A stretch of 64,000 bases of DNA from Spirometra erinaceieuropaei (Eukaryota; Platyhelminthes; Cestoda; Diphyllobothriidea; Diphyllobothriidae), in the NCBI GenBank assembly GCA_902702965.1, contig CACRXP010000035.1, positions 1,344,833-1,408,832 of the forward strand, in the 5' to 3' direction. Positions within the stretch are counted from its first letter, which is position 1. Every line of letters begins with the position of its first letter. Below, one piece after another: positions 23,201-32,440 of the stretch. The notes below the pieces were generated by a model. The model did not search any database and was not told the origin of the DNA. It saw only the letters and a list, made by a program, of their open reading frames with translations. A program made the position numbers and the translations under genes.

Positions 23201-26200
23201 TAGCAGATGGCCGCTTGCTTTTCGCATTTAATTGTGTAAACTTCTTTTTTAATTTTCTTTGCTTATCGGTGCTTTTTCTTGGACACTTTGCAACCAGCAG
23301 GGAGTTCAAAGGCGTTTGCCTACCTTCATCCCGGTAAAACTGGACTGAACTTCGGTCTCACTGACTGTATTCTGCCGTGGAACGCGGCAGATGCTGCACA
23401 GGTTTGCTATTCACCAATGAGTCCTCTACGTCAGACGGTGGTGGACTCTCTGGGCTGCAGCTACCGAATTATCGAGTTAATGATATAGTCCAAGAGGCTA
23501 AGTAGCAAAAACTGGGTCTTCTGCTTGCACTTCACCTCTTCGGACAGAAAAACCCGACGCACTGACGTTTTCGAGCGTAACCATTTGCTATTGGCTTTAC
23601 TAATGTAAGGAGGCAAAGCAAATAAGGTCGTAAATTGAAAATTTTCGAACCGTAAGGCAGACTGACAGGAGTACTTGTAAGGTGACTTACCACACAAATG
23701 AGAACACGCAATTCCGGCCAGTGCGTATGTGGGTGAAGCTGCACCACGGCGGGGGACGAGGGAATGTTATCCGTAGACTGCGGGGCCTTCCAATGAACAA
23801 ATCCGCCGAACATGCTGCGACAGGCCGAGCCGGAACCCCGCCTAATGGGAGAGGGAGAAACATGTCGAGAGAAGGAAGCCAGTTTTTGGTCTGTTTTAGA
23901 GGAGGTGAACTTGGAATCAGAACAGGCTCTCTATGTGTATAGTATTGCTAGTAGACCCAGAATTAGTTTTAATAACCCATCATCATCATCACCACCACCA
24001 CCACCACCACCACCGTTGTAACCATCATGAGAAACAAAAGAAATTGTGTTATCGGATACTCAAGGTGGTGGTCATGATAAATGCAAGTGCCAGTTAGGGG
24101 AAGTGGTTTAGGACGCTACTAATTGACGGGATAACTCAATCCTCTTCATGACTGAGAGTGAGGCTACGATGGCTCCTTCTTTGAGTGGCTGTTATGGAAT
24201 TCTTGCATGAGGTGTCGATGGCCCCTACAGTAATCTGGTACATCTTTAGTGGAAATCGGGTCGCGTGTTAGACGTGTTGCTCCACCAACCACTGGGTCCA
24301 CGTCCGCATCCGCCTCCGGTCGTTTTAACTTTGTCTTTCCAGCCGGGAGGGAGAAGATTGTGGTAGACGTCTCGAAAGTCTACCCATCTACCAACTAATT
24401 CAGGCACAAATCACCAGTGATGCGTGTTGGTGCTGCTGTTTGCAACAGCCAACCTGTCTGGCAGTTTTCTGCATTAATTCTAAAAAGCGATAGCGTAGCG
24501 ACTCACAAAAGTGAGGCGCAAACTCCTTCCAGCCTTCCAGTCGAACAAACCAGACAGGAGACCGATGTGCACGTAGAAAACTTGTTGCGAGTTCCCAGAC
24601 GGCATTCCCCCAAAAGTGCAGAATGGATATAAAGTGAAGCTACTTTATAACTGGAATGGACTTTTTTATTTTAAAAGAAATTACACCCTTGGAATTCTAT
24701 TGCAATTTGCACCTTCAACCTGGTAGTTCCTTTACCATGGTCCATGAGAGCCACCATTATTTGGAGAGGGAGCGGGTGATGTGCGTCTCAATCAGTTCGC
24801 GATGGAAAGGACTCTTCAAGGAATTACTTCACTCGCTCTTCTTCCGACCACCACATTTCAATGACAAACCAACAAAAATAGGACCGAAGATGGCTGTAAG
24901 CTCACTAGCTGACGTAAAGGAACCTAACCCGCGTGTTATGTGTTGGTCTAAGCGTAAACCAAAAGGGCTGGAAGAGACTCAGGTTCCACACGGAGATATT
25001 TCACAGACTATATTAAGGAGTCTGGCAGCAACCGTCTCATCGAAGTCACAACTTTTGGCGCGTCGTAATATTTTAGAGGCGCAAAAATTTTCATAGAGAG
25101 GAGAGAATACACTAGACGAGGGCCTTACGCTCCTCTCAACTCCTACCATCTGCCAATGGTCAGTCCGACTCAAGCCGACAATGGAGTGGTTCACCTGACG
25201 TAAGGTCTCTCTTCAACGCTTGTCGCGGGTCTGTATGGCCATGTCTAGATCTAACGCTACAACGAAACATGTTTTCGGAGTCTGGTCTTCTGCCTGATCC
25301 GCCAAACGCACGCTTAGATTCAGCGGTTCGGAGGCGCTTTTGAAATAGTGAGTGGAGTTTCCTCTCCTAGCAGGTAACTCATTTTAATTAAACCATCATT
25401 TTTCATGAGAATAAGATGAGACATGAGATCGTAAAAATGCATGTCCAATTTACAGCTTGCTGAAGCTCCTCCTATAGGACAAGCACCTTGATAGTCTCAG
25501 GAAACATCAGGCCTATACCGTTAAACCATGCTCGCTCCGTGGATAAGAACGACTATTTCAACAGCATGATTTATTAAAGACTCTACCTTTCTACCATTTA
25601 GAAATCTTGAAGAGCGAGTTAGCGCCGAAAATGTACTGACGACTGATGACGTCAGCAGGTTTAGGTCTACATTTTACAATTGTGTGGCTAGCGATACTCA
25701 TTTTTATGATCACTTACCTTGCCAACGACGCAATATCACCATCGAGTCCGTAGAAAAGAGAGAGGCCGTAGGCTAAAAATCAATGGAAATACACGGAATC
25801 TCAGAGGTGGCTCGAAAGTAAATACACTGACCAAATGGAATAGGATTTCGTTGAGACACAGAGGAAAGCTGAAAATTCTTCCGCCGACTTGACGGGACAA
25901 GCGAGGTGGCAAGTATGAGCACACTAAATGACGGAGTAATTGGGTCCATCTACAAGAGCTCCTCCTTGGTGTGACTCTTCAGCTTCTAAACGCTGCGAGA
26001 TCCGACGCCCTTCTTTTAAGACTGACACATGTGGTGTTATCGACCAGGTGATGTGCGATACGCATAGACTGGCCTTTTAACTTTGTTAGCCGCCGCAACT
26101 ACGTCCATCATCAGCGGTCTTCGTACTGTCATATCGCCAAAAAGGGCCGGGTGTGGGAAGGGTGAAATAACATAGATGCAGCGCAAGTCCGCTTCGAAAA

Positions 26201-27677
26201 AAATGCACACGGACGCCACCATCGCGTCCTCAGCGAGAAGTAGAGATAGACGCCATCACGTGTAATGGTAGAGCTATCGGCTGGATTCCTGACTCATAGG
26301 TAGTTGGCTATTAAACAAAAGTGAATAACATTGACTTATCACTAACAGCCTTATCATCAGCTTGTAGATCTCCCTCATCCGGACCCCCTTTGCCGTCATG
26401 CGTAGGTGCATAAATCTAGAGTTCACGCAACGGGACTTCAACTGCTTTCACCTTTGTCGTTGGCTTCCACACAAGTCCGACGGCGTTTACATGCGAAATT
26501 AGAATGCTGATGGTCGATTCCTTTTTGATGATGGGCTGCTATACGGGTTCCGAAACTCGTACTTATGCAGCAAGGTGAGTAAGGTTGCACTCCAGGATAC
26601 TCCTTGAGTTTGATTTTTCTATCTTGTTCCTCTTCCACTTGCGCGCTTGGCTGCGCTAAAGCCTTCCACTTACTGCGTGGGTTCGAATCCCACCGAGGCG
26701 CCGAGTTTTTCACAGTTGGGTCAATATGAATATCAATTGAAAGTACGCAAAATGTGAGTTGCTGGTAATACCTAAGGTAGAAACTGTTCTGAAAACTATG
26801 CACGGTCACTAACCGATAGTGTAATACGTGACAAACCGACCAAATTTGCGGTCCACGGTATCCAGGTGATCACGAATATGACAGCGCAGACACATGGAGG
26901 ACAAGTGACAAGACTGGTCGAAAGTTGCCTGAGGCCTCGAACTCTGACAGAAAATCTACAAACCGGTAAACAGGTTTGATCCCAGCCCATCAGGTATTGG
27001 GGGTTTGGTACCACAGGCTGAGTCCTGCTCCCAACTAAGTACACACGCAAAATATAGACGGCAAGAAATTTGGAAGGCTGCGTCCTCGTCATTACTTGCC
27101 CTCTGTCTCTGATAACAGGCCGCTGTATAGGTCCGAAAGCTCAGATTGTTACGCGATAAACTTTTCTGCACTGGTTCTACCTACCTTCTCCAATACTAGC
27201 ATGAACTGTCAGTCCTTTTTGTCTTTGATTATGCCAATGTTTTCAGGAAGGCATGAAATATCACACCGTCAAGGGATGTTTACTGAAGCTTCAACGAAGA
27301 GAAAATATTATGAAAAAGGCGCAACGCCGAGTCGACGTCTTCTAGAGGCTCTCTTAGAGTAAATTTAATTATAAACGTGAACTGAGGAAAATATCTACCT
27401 AAGGATGCCATTCCAGATGCTGAAGAAGCCAGGCCGGCGGCGGTTGGAAAATTATTATCACTTTCGATTTCCAGTCGTTGGAGTGTCGAAATTTTTCCTT
27501 TCAACATTGATCGCAGTTGGGCTACCTACACGTCGGCTGTGTAAATAAATAACATGTGTGTACAGACTGACAATGATCATATCTTTCATACGGTGGTTGA
27601 TTTTGTATGGTCTAAGTAGCGGCTGTAAAAATAAGCTGTCGCTTACTTCCCATTGAGGAAAAACGTGTGTTCCTTGC
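18043..27677 (-). CDS. MVD: Diphosphomevalonate decarboxylase gene (multi-exon)
   Basis: This cytosolic GHMP-family enzyme converts mevalonate 5-diphosphate plus ATP to isopentenyl diphosphate, ADP, phosphate and CO2, the last step of the mevalonate pathway. Exons read from high to low coordinates: 27647-27677 and 27592-27622 (tentative), then 27399-27525, 25718-25772, 23691-23841, 21371-21664, 20796-21146, 19431-19490 and 18043-18066. Codon phase is continuous across all junctions, with GT-AG ends. Diagnostic motifs appear in family order: NNFPTAAGLASSASG (ATP-binding loop), RRGSGSACRS with GGFVHW, THWPELRVLI, GSTVSMR, YTFDAGPNA (holds the catalytic Asp) and GGIRYVISTQVGPGP. The seven secure exons encode 353 residues. 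The N-terminus, about 50 residues with KYWGKR in relatives, was not found. An insertion of about 35 residues follows YTFDAGPNA compared with vertebrate MVD. Introns hold microsatellites, a LINE fragment and dispersed repeats. Confidence 0.93.
19076..19150 (+). repeat. Degenerate TTAGGG-like tract
   Basis: It has imperfect GGGTTAGG/GGTTTGAGG units (AAGGTTAGGGTGGAG, AAGGTTGGGGTTACG). It lies in the last intron of MVD and is oriented opposite to the tract near 1018. Confidence 0.5.
19431..19490 (-). CDS. MVD: MVD exon encoding the GGIRYVISTQ motif
   Basis: This 60-nt phase-0 exon encodes TLLERLPLKPGG followed by IRYVISTQ, and ends at a GTAAAT donor. The acceptor is preceded by a strong pyrimidine tract (minus strand CCATCTTCATTTCAG). 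It matches the conserved C-terminal strand of MVD. Confidence 0.88.
20139..20249. repeat. (GAT)n microsatellite in an MVD intron
   Basis: About 30 uninterrupted GAT triplets follow a short GTT run. It lies between the MVD exons 19431-19490 and 20796-21146. Open frames encoding poly-D or poly-S across it are translations of the repeat. Confidence 0.95.
20796..21146 (-). CDS. MVD: MVD exon with the catalytic-Asp motif
   Basis: This 351-nt phase-0 exon begins LAYTFDAGPNAFLLILKDDV. The Asp in TFDAG is the catalytic base of the family. After this the exon encodes a hydrophilic stretch of about 60 residues (GEQRPEDGTGPNEADGDDVR and onward) longer than the corresponding vertebrate loop. A GLQYPPVQLS segment follows that aligns with GLQVRPAPLS-type sequence. 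The 3' end is taken at a GTAGGA donor (20790-20795) because it keeps phase with the next exon. Confidence 0.88.
21207..21334. repeat. (GGT)n microsatellite with a 73-bp assembly gap
   Basis: GGT triplets continue on both sides of the N run at 21220-21292, so the gap is almost certainly unresolved length of the same repeat. It sits in the short intron between the MVD exons 20796-21146 and 21371-21664. No coding sequence need be missing, because the exon phases join without it. Confidence 0.92.
21371..21664 (-). CDS. MVD: MVD central exon
   Basis: This 98-codon phase-0 exon begins ISADRKTVGSTVSMRTTMQT and continues through ERLPLFIEALQRRDFSALAE, LTMRESNALHAACLDSWPPA and VHLVNQHCGRTV. This order matches SAEKKLTGSTVGMR, DFPSFAQLTMKDSNQFHA and CLDTFPPI of vertebrate MVD. 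The donor is GTGAGT and the acceptor follows TTCTCTCGTACAG on the minus strand. Confidence 0.93.
22640..23352 (+). mobile_element. Decayed CR1-like LINE 3' fragment in an MVD intron
   Basis: The frame around 22790-22986 encodes SLNLFPLSRKENRDDLI, GLDCCLVSSDFF and LRDHPLKPRT, mirroring the end of the LINE ORF2 at 38080-40956 (FPLSYRQLQGDLI, GLDCSLVPGDFF, LRGHPFKLR). Stops interrupt it after 22984. The downstream sequence ends GGAGTTCAAAGGCGTTTGCC and GGACTGAACTT, like the 3' end of that LINE. It is a 5'-truncated, inactive copy. Confidence 0.8.
23691..23841 (-). CDS. MVD: MVD exon with the GSGSACRS motif
   Basis: The exon completes an Arg codon and then encodes RGSGSACRSMFGGFVHWK, ending HWPELRVLICV at a GTAAGT donor. 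GSGSACRS and GGFVxW are signatures of the MVD active site. It is 151 nt long, entered in phase 2 and left in phase 0. Confidence 0.93.
23842..25717. other. MVD intron with repeats
   Basis: It holds a short (CAC)n run at 23980-24015 and a family C copy at 24100-24320 (CTGACGGGATAA-like and GGCTCCTTCTTTGAG words). It also holds an unexplained 146-codon plus-strand frame at 24656-25096 with no recognised domain. That frame could be a fragment of an unknown mobile element. Confidence 0.5.
25718..25772 (-). CDS. MVD: MVD 55-nt exon
   Basis: The exon encodes YGLSLFYGLDGDIASLA with split codons at both ends, joining ASL-A to R-RGSGSA. It corresponds to the YTLARVYGVESDLSEVAR helix of vertebrate MVD. 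The donor is GTAAGT. Confidence 0.9.
26145..26225. repeat. Dispersed repeat family D, partial copy
   Basis: It contains CATAGATGCAGCGCAAGTC, shared with 17690 and 50371. Confidence 0.4.
26637..26735 (+). repeat. tRNA-derived SINE family B, 3' part
   Basis: It contains the tRNA-like B-box GGGTTCGAATCCCACC and acceptor-like CGAGGCGCCG, followed by the family tail TTTTTCACAGTTGGGTCAAT. The A-box half is missing. Related copies are at 52592-52720 and 56739-57108. Confidence 0.7.
27399..27525 (-). CDS. MVD: MVD exon with the ATP-binding loop
   Basis: The exon encodes VAQLRSMLKGKISTLQ and then LEIESDNNFPTAAGLASSAS, the GHMP-kinase phosphate-binding loop in its MVD-specific form. It ends at a GTAGAT donor in phase 1. 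The start is set by an acceptor directly after an in-frame stop. The low coordinate is uncertain by 1 nt. Confidence 0.88.
27592..27677 (-). CDS. MVD: Two tentative upstream MVD mini-exons
   Basis: 27647-27677 would encode KEHTFFLNG, resembling the DRIWLNG strand of MVD, and ends at GTAAGC. 27592-27622 would encode RYLDHTKSTT and end at GTATGA. Phases join them to the next exon, but the implied intron between them is only 24 nt, shorter than the 36-38-nt introns seen elsewhere in the window. The first is more credible than the second. Confidence 0.4.
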
Positions 27678-27691
27678 CTGGAGACGGTCGT

Positions 27692-28683
27692 ATGCGGGTT
27701 CGACTGTGCAGCTAAAGTGATAAGACGATTGAATCAACCATTTACGAAGGATGACTAATTATAGAGAAAAGTTAAATTTATTTCTTCAAAGCAATAACAC
27801 GTAAAATAATGAGAGGTTACGTGGTCGGTACTGAGGGTGAGACTTATGGAGTCGGTGAACGGTTGGACATTAAGCTCATCTATTTTTCCCCCTAGAAGGA
27901 AAATGAGAACCAAAGGGTTAGGAATAAAAAACATTAAAAATTCGCAGGGGGCAGCTAATTCAAATTAAAAATAGTATATTACCTAACATATAACGAAACT
28001 GCTAGGAATTCAAAATCCCCAACTGAAGCCTGTTGTGTCGGCAAACACGGGTAGAAATACCGGGTATGGTTACATGTATAGAACGGTTTGAATAAAAACC
28101 ATGACAAAGTCAATAAATCTTAACCAAAAGGTCTAAGAAGTCTGTAGTCTCGATTTTTAAGATGACTACGGGCTACGCACCTACGTGACAAAGTATAGAA
28201 GACTGAAAAGGTACTCTGCGCAACCGTGTGGTCTACAAAAGTTATGACCAGGACCATGCGTAGTCGTCACTATGTGCCTTTACCCTATAGGGCTCTCAGT
28301 CAGTTAGAAAGCCTTCATTTCATGAGCCCCCTTCATAAATCCCCTTTGTGCGCCTTCCCATGCACCACAAGTGGGAGTGAGATAATATAGACAGCAAAGA
28401 AATATTACAACGTAACATGGGCCTTAACTGATACATAACCTGACCACAAACTTACAGTACTTCAGTAAAGCTATGTTCACAGGAGCAATTGCAGTTATTG
28501 TGGACGTCAAAGACGCATCCATCGCGCCAAACCAGACAGCAACCTCGCACAGCTCAATTTATCTTTCCGCCCGACTTTCGATGTAGTAAACGCACGTCAA
28601 ACACATGTCCGCTGTATCTAGTCAGCTATTAGTATCTTCATGTGCATGCAGGCTATATCATCAGAATCGTAGAGTGGGGTGCC
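27692..28683. other. Gene-free stretch
   Basis: I looked here for the first MVD exon (KYWGKR motif) on the minus strand and did not find it. No other feature was recognised. Confidence 0.4.
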
Positions 28684-28860
28684 CTGATCGCGTTACGAAA
28701 CTCAAGCGTTACGTTGTGTTCAGGGGCTCTGTTTCGAGCCCCGCCGGCAGAGGTACAGCAAAGGAATGACAGTGCAGACGACGGCTAACGACGGTTAACA
28801 ATCCAAAAATAACCATCCCAGTCTCCCTTGTCTTGGTCGGTTTTGCCATTTTCTTTTATT
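28684..28860 (+). repeat. SINE family A, tRNA part deleted
   Basis: The GATCGCGTTACGAAACTC and TCGAGCCCCGCCGGCAG module is joined directly to the tail CCATCCCAGTCTCCCTTGTC, without the tRNA-like head seen at 17375-17670. Confidence 0.55.
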
Positions 28861-29739
28861 CCAATCTGCATAGGTTATCTTGCCGCATTCGATATTCGGG
28901 TCGACCGGCACGTCTGGCGGGTAGTTAACATTGAGCATCGACTTTTCCATACAAATTGTGATTTATATTATTTTTAAAACACTTAAGTTTAGTAATCATG
29001 GACCTTTACGCCGCAATGTATGATATGCAAAATGGCGCTGTACATATTATCGGTCCTTCACGTGCAGTGATTGCGTATGTGGTTCACACCTCCCACGCTC
29101 AATGTGCTTTCACGTAGTATCGACTTCAAGTCAGTTTAAGGTCTTATAATGACAGAAAATACATACCTGGGATTTAGTAGTGCTACAGTATTAACGAAGA
29201 ATGTACTACTGTAGTGTATGGAGATCTTATTAAATAATTTTATTCCCAACATGTACACAAGAAGAGCATTTGTTATACAGGTAATAAGCACTGTTTTTCC
29301 TCTGGCTGAAAGGACTAAATTTCACTCCTGATCTAATGCATTTTGTAAACGACCAATTGCGACATCATGTCAATCAGTTACTGTCCACAATGTAATTCGC
29401 GATAAACTCGGCCGGTTGAAGTTACAGATGCACTGAACATGGGAGTAGAGCCTGACATCTCTTCCTCTATGAAAAAGCGCTTAGCTTTTCTGCATAAATC
29501 AACAACGATTAGTCTAATGTACCTAAGGGAGACCATAACCGTGGTATTGGAGGTCACCAGCTGGTGTGGAATTACGAGCAACCTCCGGAGAGAAGATTAG
29601 GATGCAATCGAAATTTCGTAGTATGAACTTTACTCTATCAGTGCAAGAACGAAGAAATCGATGGAAAAAAATCCCGACGAGTTTGAACTCAAAAAAGATT
29701 AGCGTAGCTGCGCCTAGACTTTCTTATGTTTATCTGTTC

Positions 29740-29815
29740 CAACCCCTGCCAACACCTGGCCACACCTTGTAGATGTGGCCAGGTGTGGCCAAGCGCGGCC
29801 ATGGCCACGCCTAAT
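29740..29815 (-). repeat. GGCCA-rich sub-terminal cluster, left
   Basis: It contains a hairpin (CTGGCCACA and TGTGGCCAG) and further TGTGGCCA/CGCGGCCA words. It is the inverted counterpart of 36223-36325. Confidence 0.6.
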
Positions 29816-30249
29816 TTGAAGAAATTTTGGAGGACCTCCCAATCGTGTAGGTGACCACTTCTGCATTGCAGTGCTAAATTAGTCAAGATATATCCTATAT
29901 CACTCATAAAGTACCAGGAATCTTCATATTGTGAGCAGTGGTTATGTCTCGAAATATGCTAATTAAGGTGTTTTGTTTAAGTGGGCCAATTAGACGCCAT
30001 TGATCTTTTGCTGTGTCTGGGGTAAACGTGGAGGTTCTCGCGTCCTGTGATTGTCTATGACATATTGACAAGTAGTTCGGCGTCCATTTTGTGTCTGATA
30101 CTTCTTTATTTTCCAAGTTATGCCATTTAGGGGATGCGTTACGCTTATTAAGGTGTAGTAACATATGTATTAGTATAATTTCACTTATGATTTTACGAAC
30201 AATGTTAAAAATACAAATATTTGTTGTCGTTGAGTAGTTAATCGTTGCT

Positions 30250-32084
30250 ATGAAGCGTAAGTATTACGGCTTTCCCCGAAGCACTATATACAAGCGGCTC
30301 TTGCGCCAGAGGCGGGCATATTATGCTGCTATGGAGGAGCAACCCATCGCATCAAAGTCTTCAGTTGCAAATGAGTCACCGGAAATGCAAATGCCCCAAC
30401 AAATGCCGGAGGTTTCAACGGGTAGGAGTTGTATGTGCCTTATTTACTGGAATATATAGAACTGCCTGTAGTGGCTGGGACCGTGGACACAGTGGAAGGC
30501 AGATGCTTAACGACGGATTTGCGCGAATTCGGTTTGAGGGCGAAATTGTCGTTGACCACAGCAAATGATTTGTTTCAGGTGCTGCGGCACTATCATTCGG
30601 AGCTACCCAACGACCCAAGGACGCTACTGCAGACGCCTCGAACTTGCGTTAGCAAGTCCCTGACGAGAGGAAAATACGTTCACCTGGGTCTCGAACGCGG
30701 CCTCCTCGACGAATTGCGCTTTGGCCCACGAACGGGCATTCCTGAAGTGCACGTTCAACTGCACATTGACGGAATGAAAGTCTTTAAAGGGTCTGCTCAG
30801 TGCTTGTGGCCGATCCTTGCGCGTGTTAAACATCTCGTTGTTGGGCAGCCCTATGTCGTTGGGGTGTTCTGCGGTTTTGGTAATCTCGAAACGTTGGAAG
30901 ACTTTCTGGGCGGTTGTGTTAGTGAACTGAAGGGCTTTCTCACCACGGACCTGCGCGATCCACGTACAGAAAGTGTCATCAAAGTGGATTTGCTCAATGT
31001 GATTTGCGACACCCCAGCCCGCTGTTATGTACGACACGTGAAGACCCACAATGGTTACCATGGATTCGAAAGGTATGCTATTCTGTATTTGCAATCGTAA
31101 CTGCTGTAGATGCTGTCACAAAGGGAAACATATTGCGAATCGCATGACATTCCCGCAGTACAGTGGCCGTCTGCGTGATGACAGGTCGTTTAGGTTGCGA
31201 AGTCAGGGACCGCATCATAAGGGCAGATCTCCCTTCGAGGATTTGCCCATCGACATGGTTTCCTGTTTCCCATTTGACTACATGCACCAAGTCTGCCTCG
31301 GTGTTATGCGAAAATTGTTGCATACTTGGCGACTTGGTTTTGGTGGACACTCTGTGTCATTAAGTAAGTATGCCTATTGTAGACATTTCGTAGGCCAAGA
31401 ACGGATGAGAATGTGTCACACTTGTTTTCCACTGCGTCGATTTAACCCAGTCAGTCAACACCACTGTCCTTATTTGAGTAGACAACGCTTATCATTTATT
31501 ACTTAAGACACTCCACGACAATTTCTTCATATGTTTCCACGGCCACAATTTCGACGGAATTCAGCCAGCAGGTGCAAAATGACATAGCTGACATAAAAGG
31601 TCAGTTAGTAAACACAAATTTCCGTCTAGCGGCAATTGAGTAAGACTGTGAACAATCTCCCTGACAAACTATTAGGAAAAGGAACGATTTCCTAGCTGAG
31701 CAACTTATGCCTCTTCAAAGCAGTGCGCAGCAGATGCAGGCAACACTATCAGATGTTGTCAATGCATTGCAGAGAGCCTCCAGCGCCGGTTCTGTCACAT
31801 CCTCCTCCCTAAATTTACCGCTGTGTACCGAGGAGGCATATAAAAACATTCTTCGTCGGCTCAGCGTAGATGACGGTTTTGCAAACGAGGCGGTATGTGC
31901 ACATCTACTTGATTGTTTTCAGATACGGCAACTGGCCATGGTAGGTGGTCGAAATGAGGCAGACTTCCTCAGAAACCTACTGACGGTTCTATTGGGCCGC
32001 CCTTATGCCAAAACTTCTGTTGGGCGGACGGATCCAAGGAGAAGAAGTCCTTCATGTCCTGTCCACGTTTTCCTGTCCTTAAAG
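30250..32084 (+). CDS. EnSpm/CACTA-like (TNP2-type) transposase, multi-exon
   Basis: Exons: 30250-30421, 30460-31072, 31110 to about 31362, about 31507-31639 and 31676-32084. Three introns are 36-38 nt with GT-AG ends and continuous phase. Recognisable blocks include LPNDPRTLLQTPR, GKYVHLGLERGL, VQLHIDGMKVFKGS, WPIL, CDTPARCYVRHVKTHNGYHG, NRMTFP and FPFDYMHQVCLGVMRKLL. These match the animal family of TNP2-like DDE transposases. A short coiled-coil-like stretch (QNDIADIKGQLVNTNFRLAA) and a DUF4806-like C-terminal block (LPLCTEEAYK, GGRNEADFLRNLLTVLLG) follow. The central part of the family, after VMRKLL, is missing or not recognised. Frames stay open across spliced exons, so it is not simply decayed. 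The boundary near 31362-31507 does not keep phase and is doubtful. Confidence 0.72.
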
Positions 32085-32440
32085 GTAAATCCAATTTTTG
32101 TTTATTTTCACGCGCCTATGCCATTGCCCAACATCCCCGTTTTGGCAACTGCACTATTGAGATATTTCGACGGACAGCAATCAGGTAATTTCATGTATCA
32201 CAGGACCGGTACGGAGGAAGATCGACACGTCGGCGGAACATTCGTCAGGTACAAATTTTCGGGATTTTCATTCAGTTCAGTTCAGTTTATTGAGGGAAAT
32301 AGGCGTAAGCCTTTGAGTACCCTATTTGCAACGTAAAAAATGTGTGGTGTACAGATAGATGTTCTGGGCTGAAATAGTTCGAACACGCCCCTAATGGTGG
32401 GAAAAAATGAGAAGGAGTTACAGGGGGTGAGCTCGACTTC

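Noticed and set aside
24656..25096. A separate 146-residue gene in the MVD intron
   Set aside because: There is no recognisable domain, no conserved motif and no splice or promoter context. It is left as an unexplained frame.
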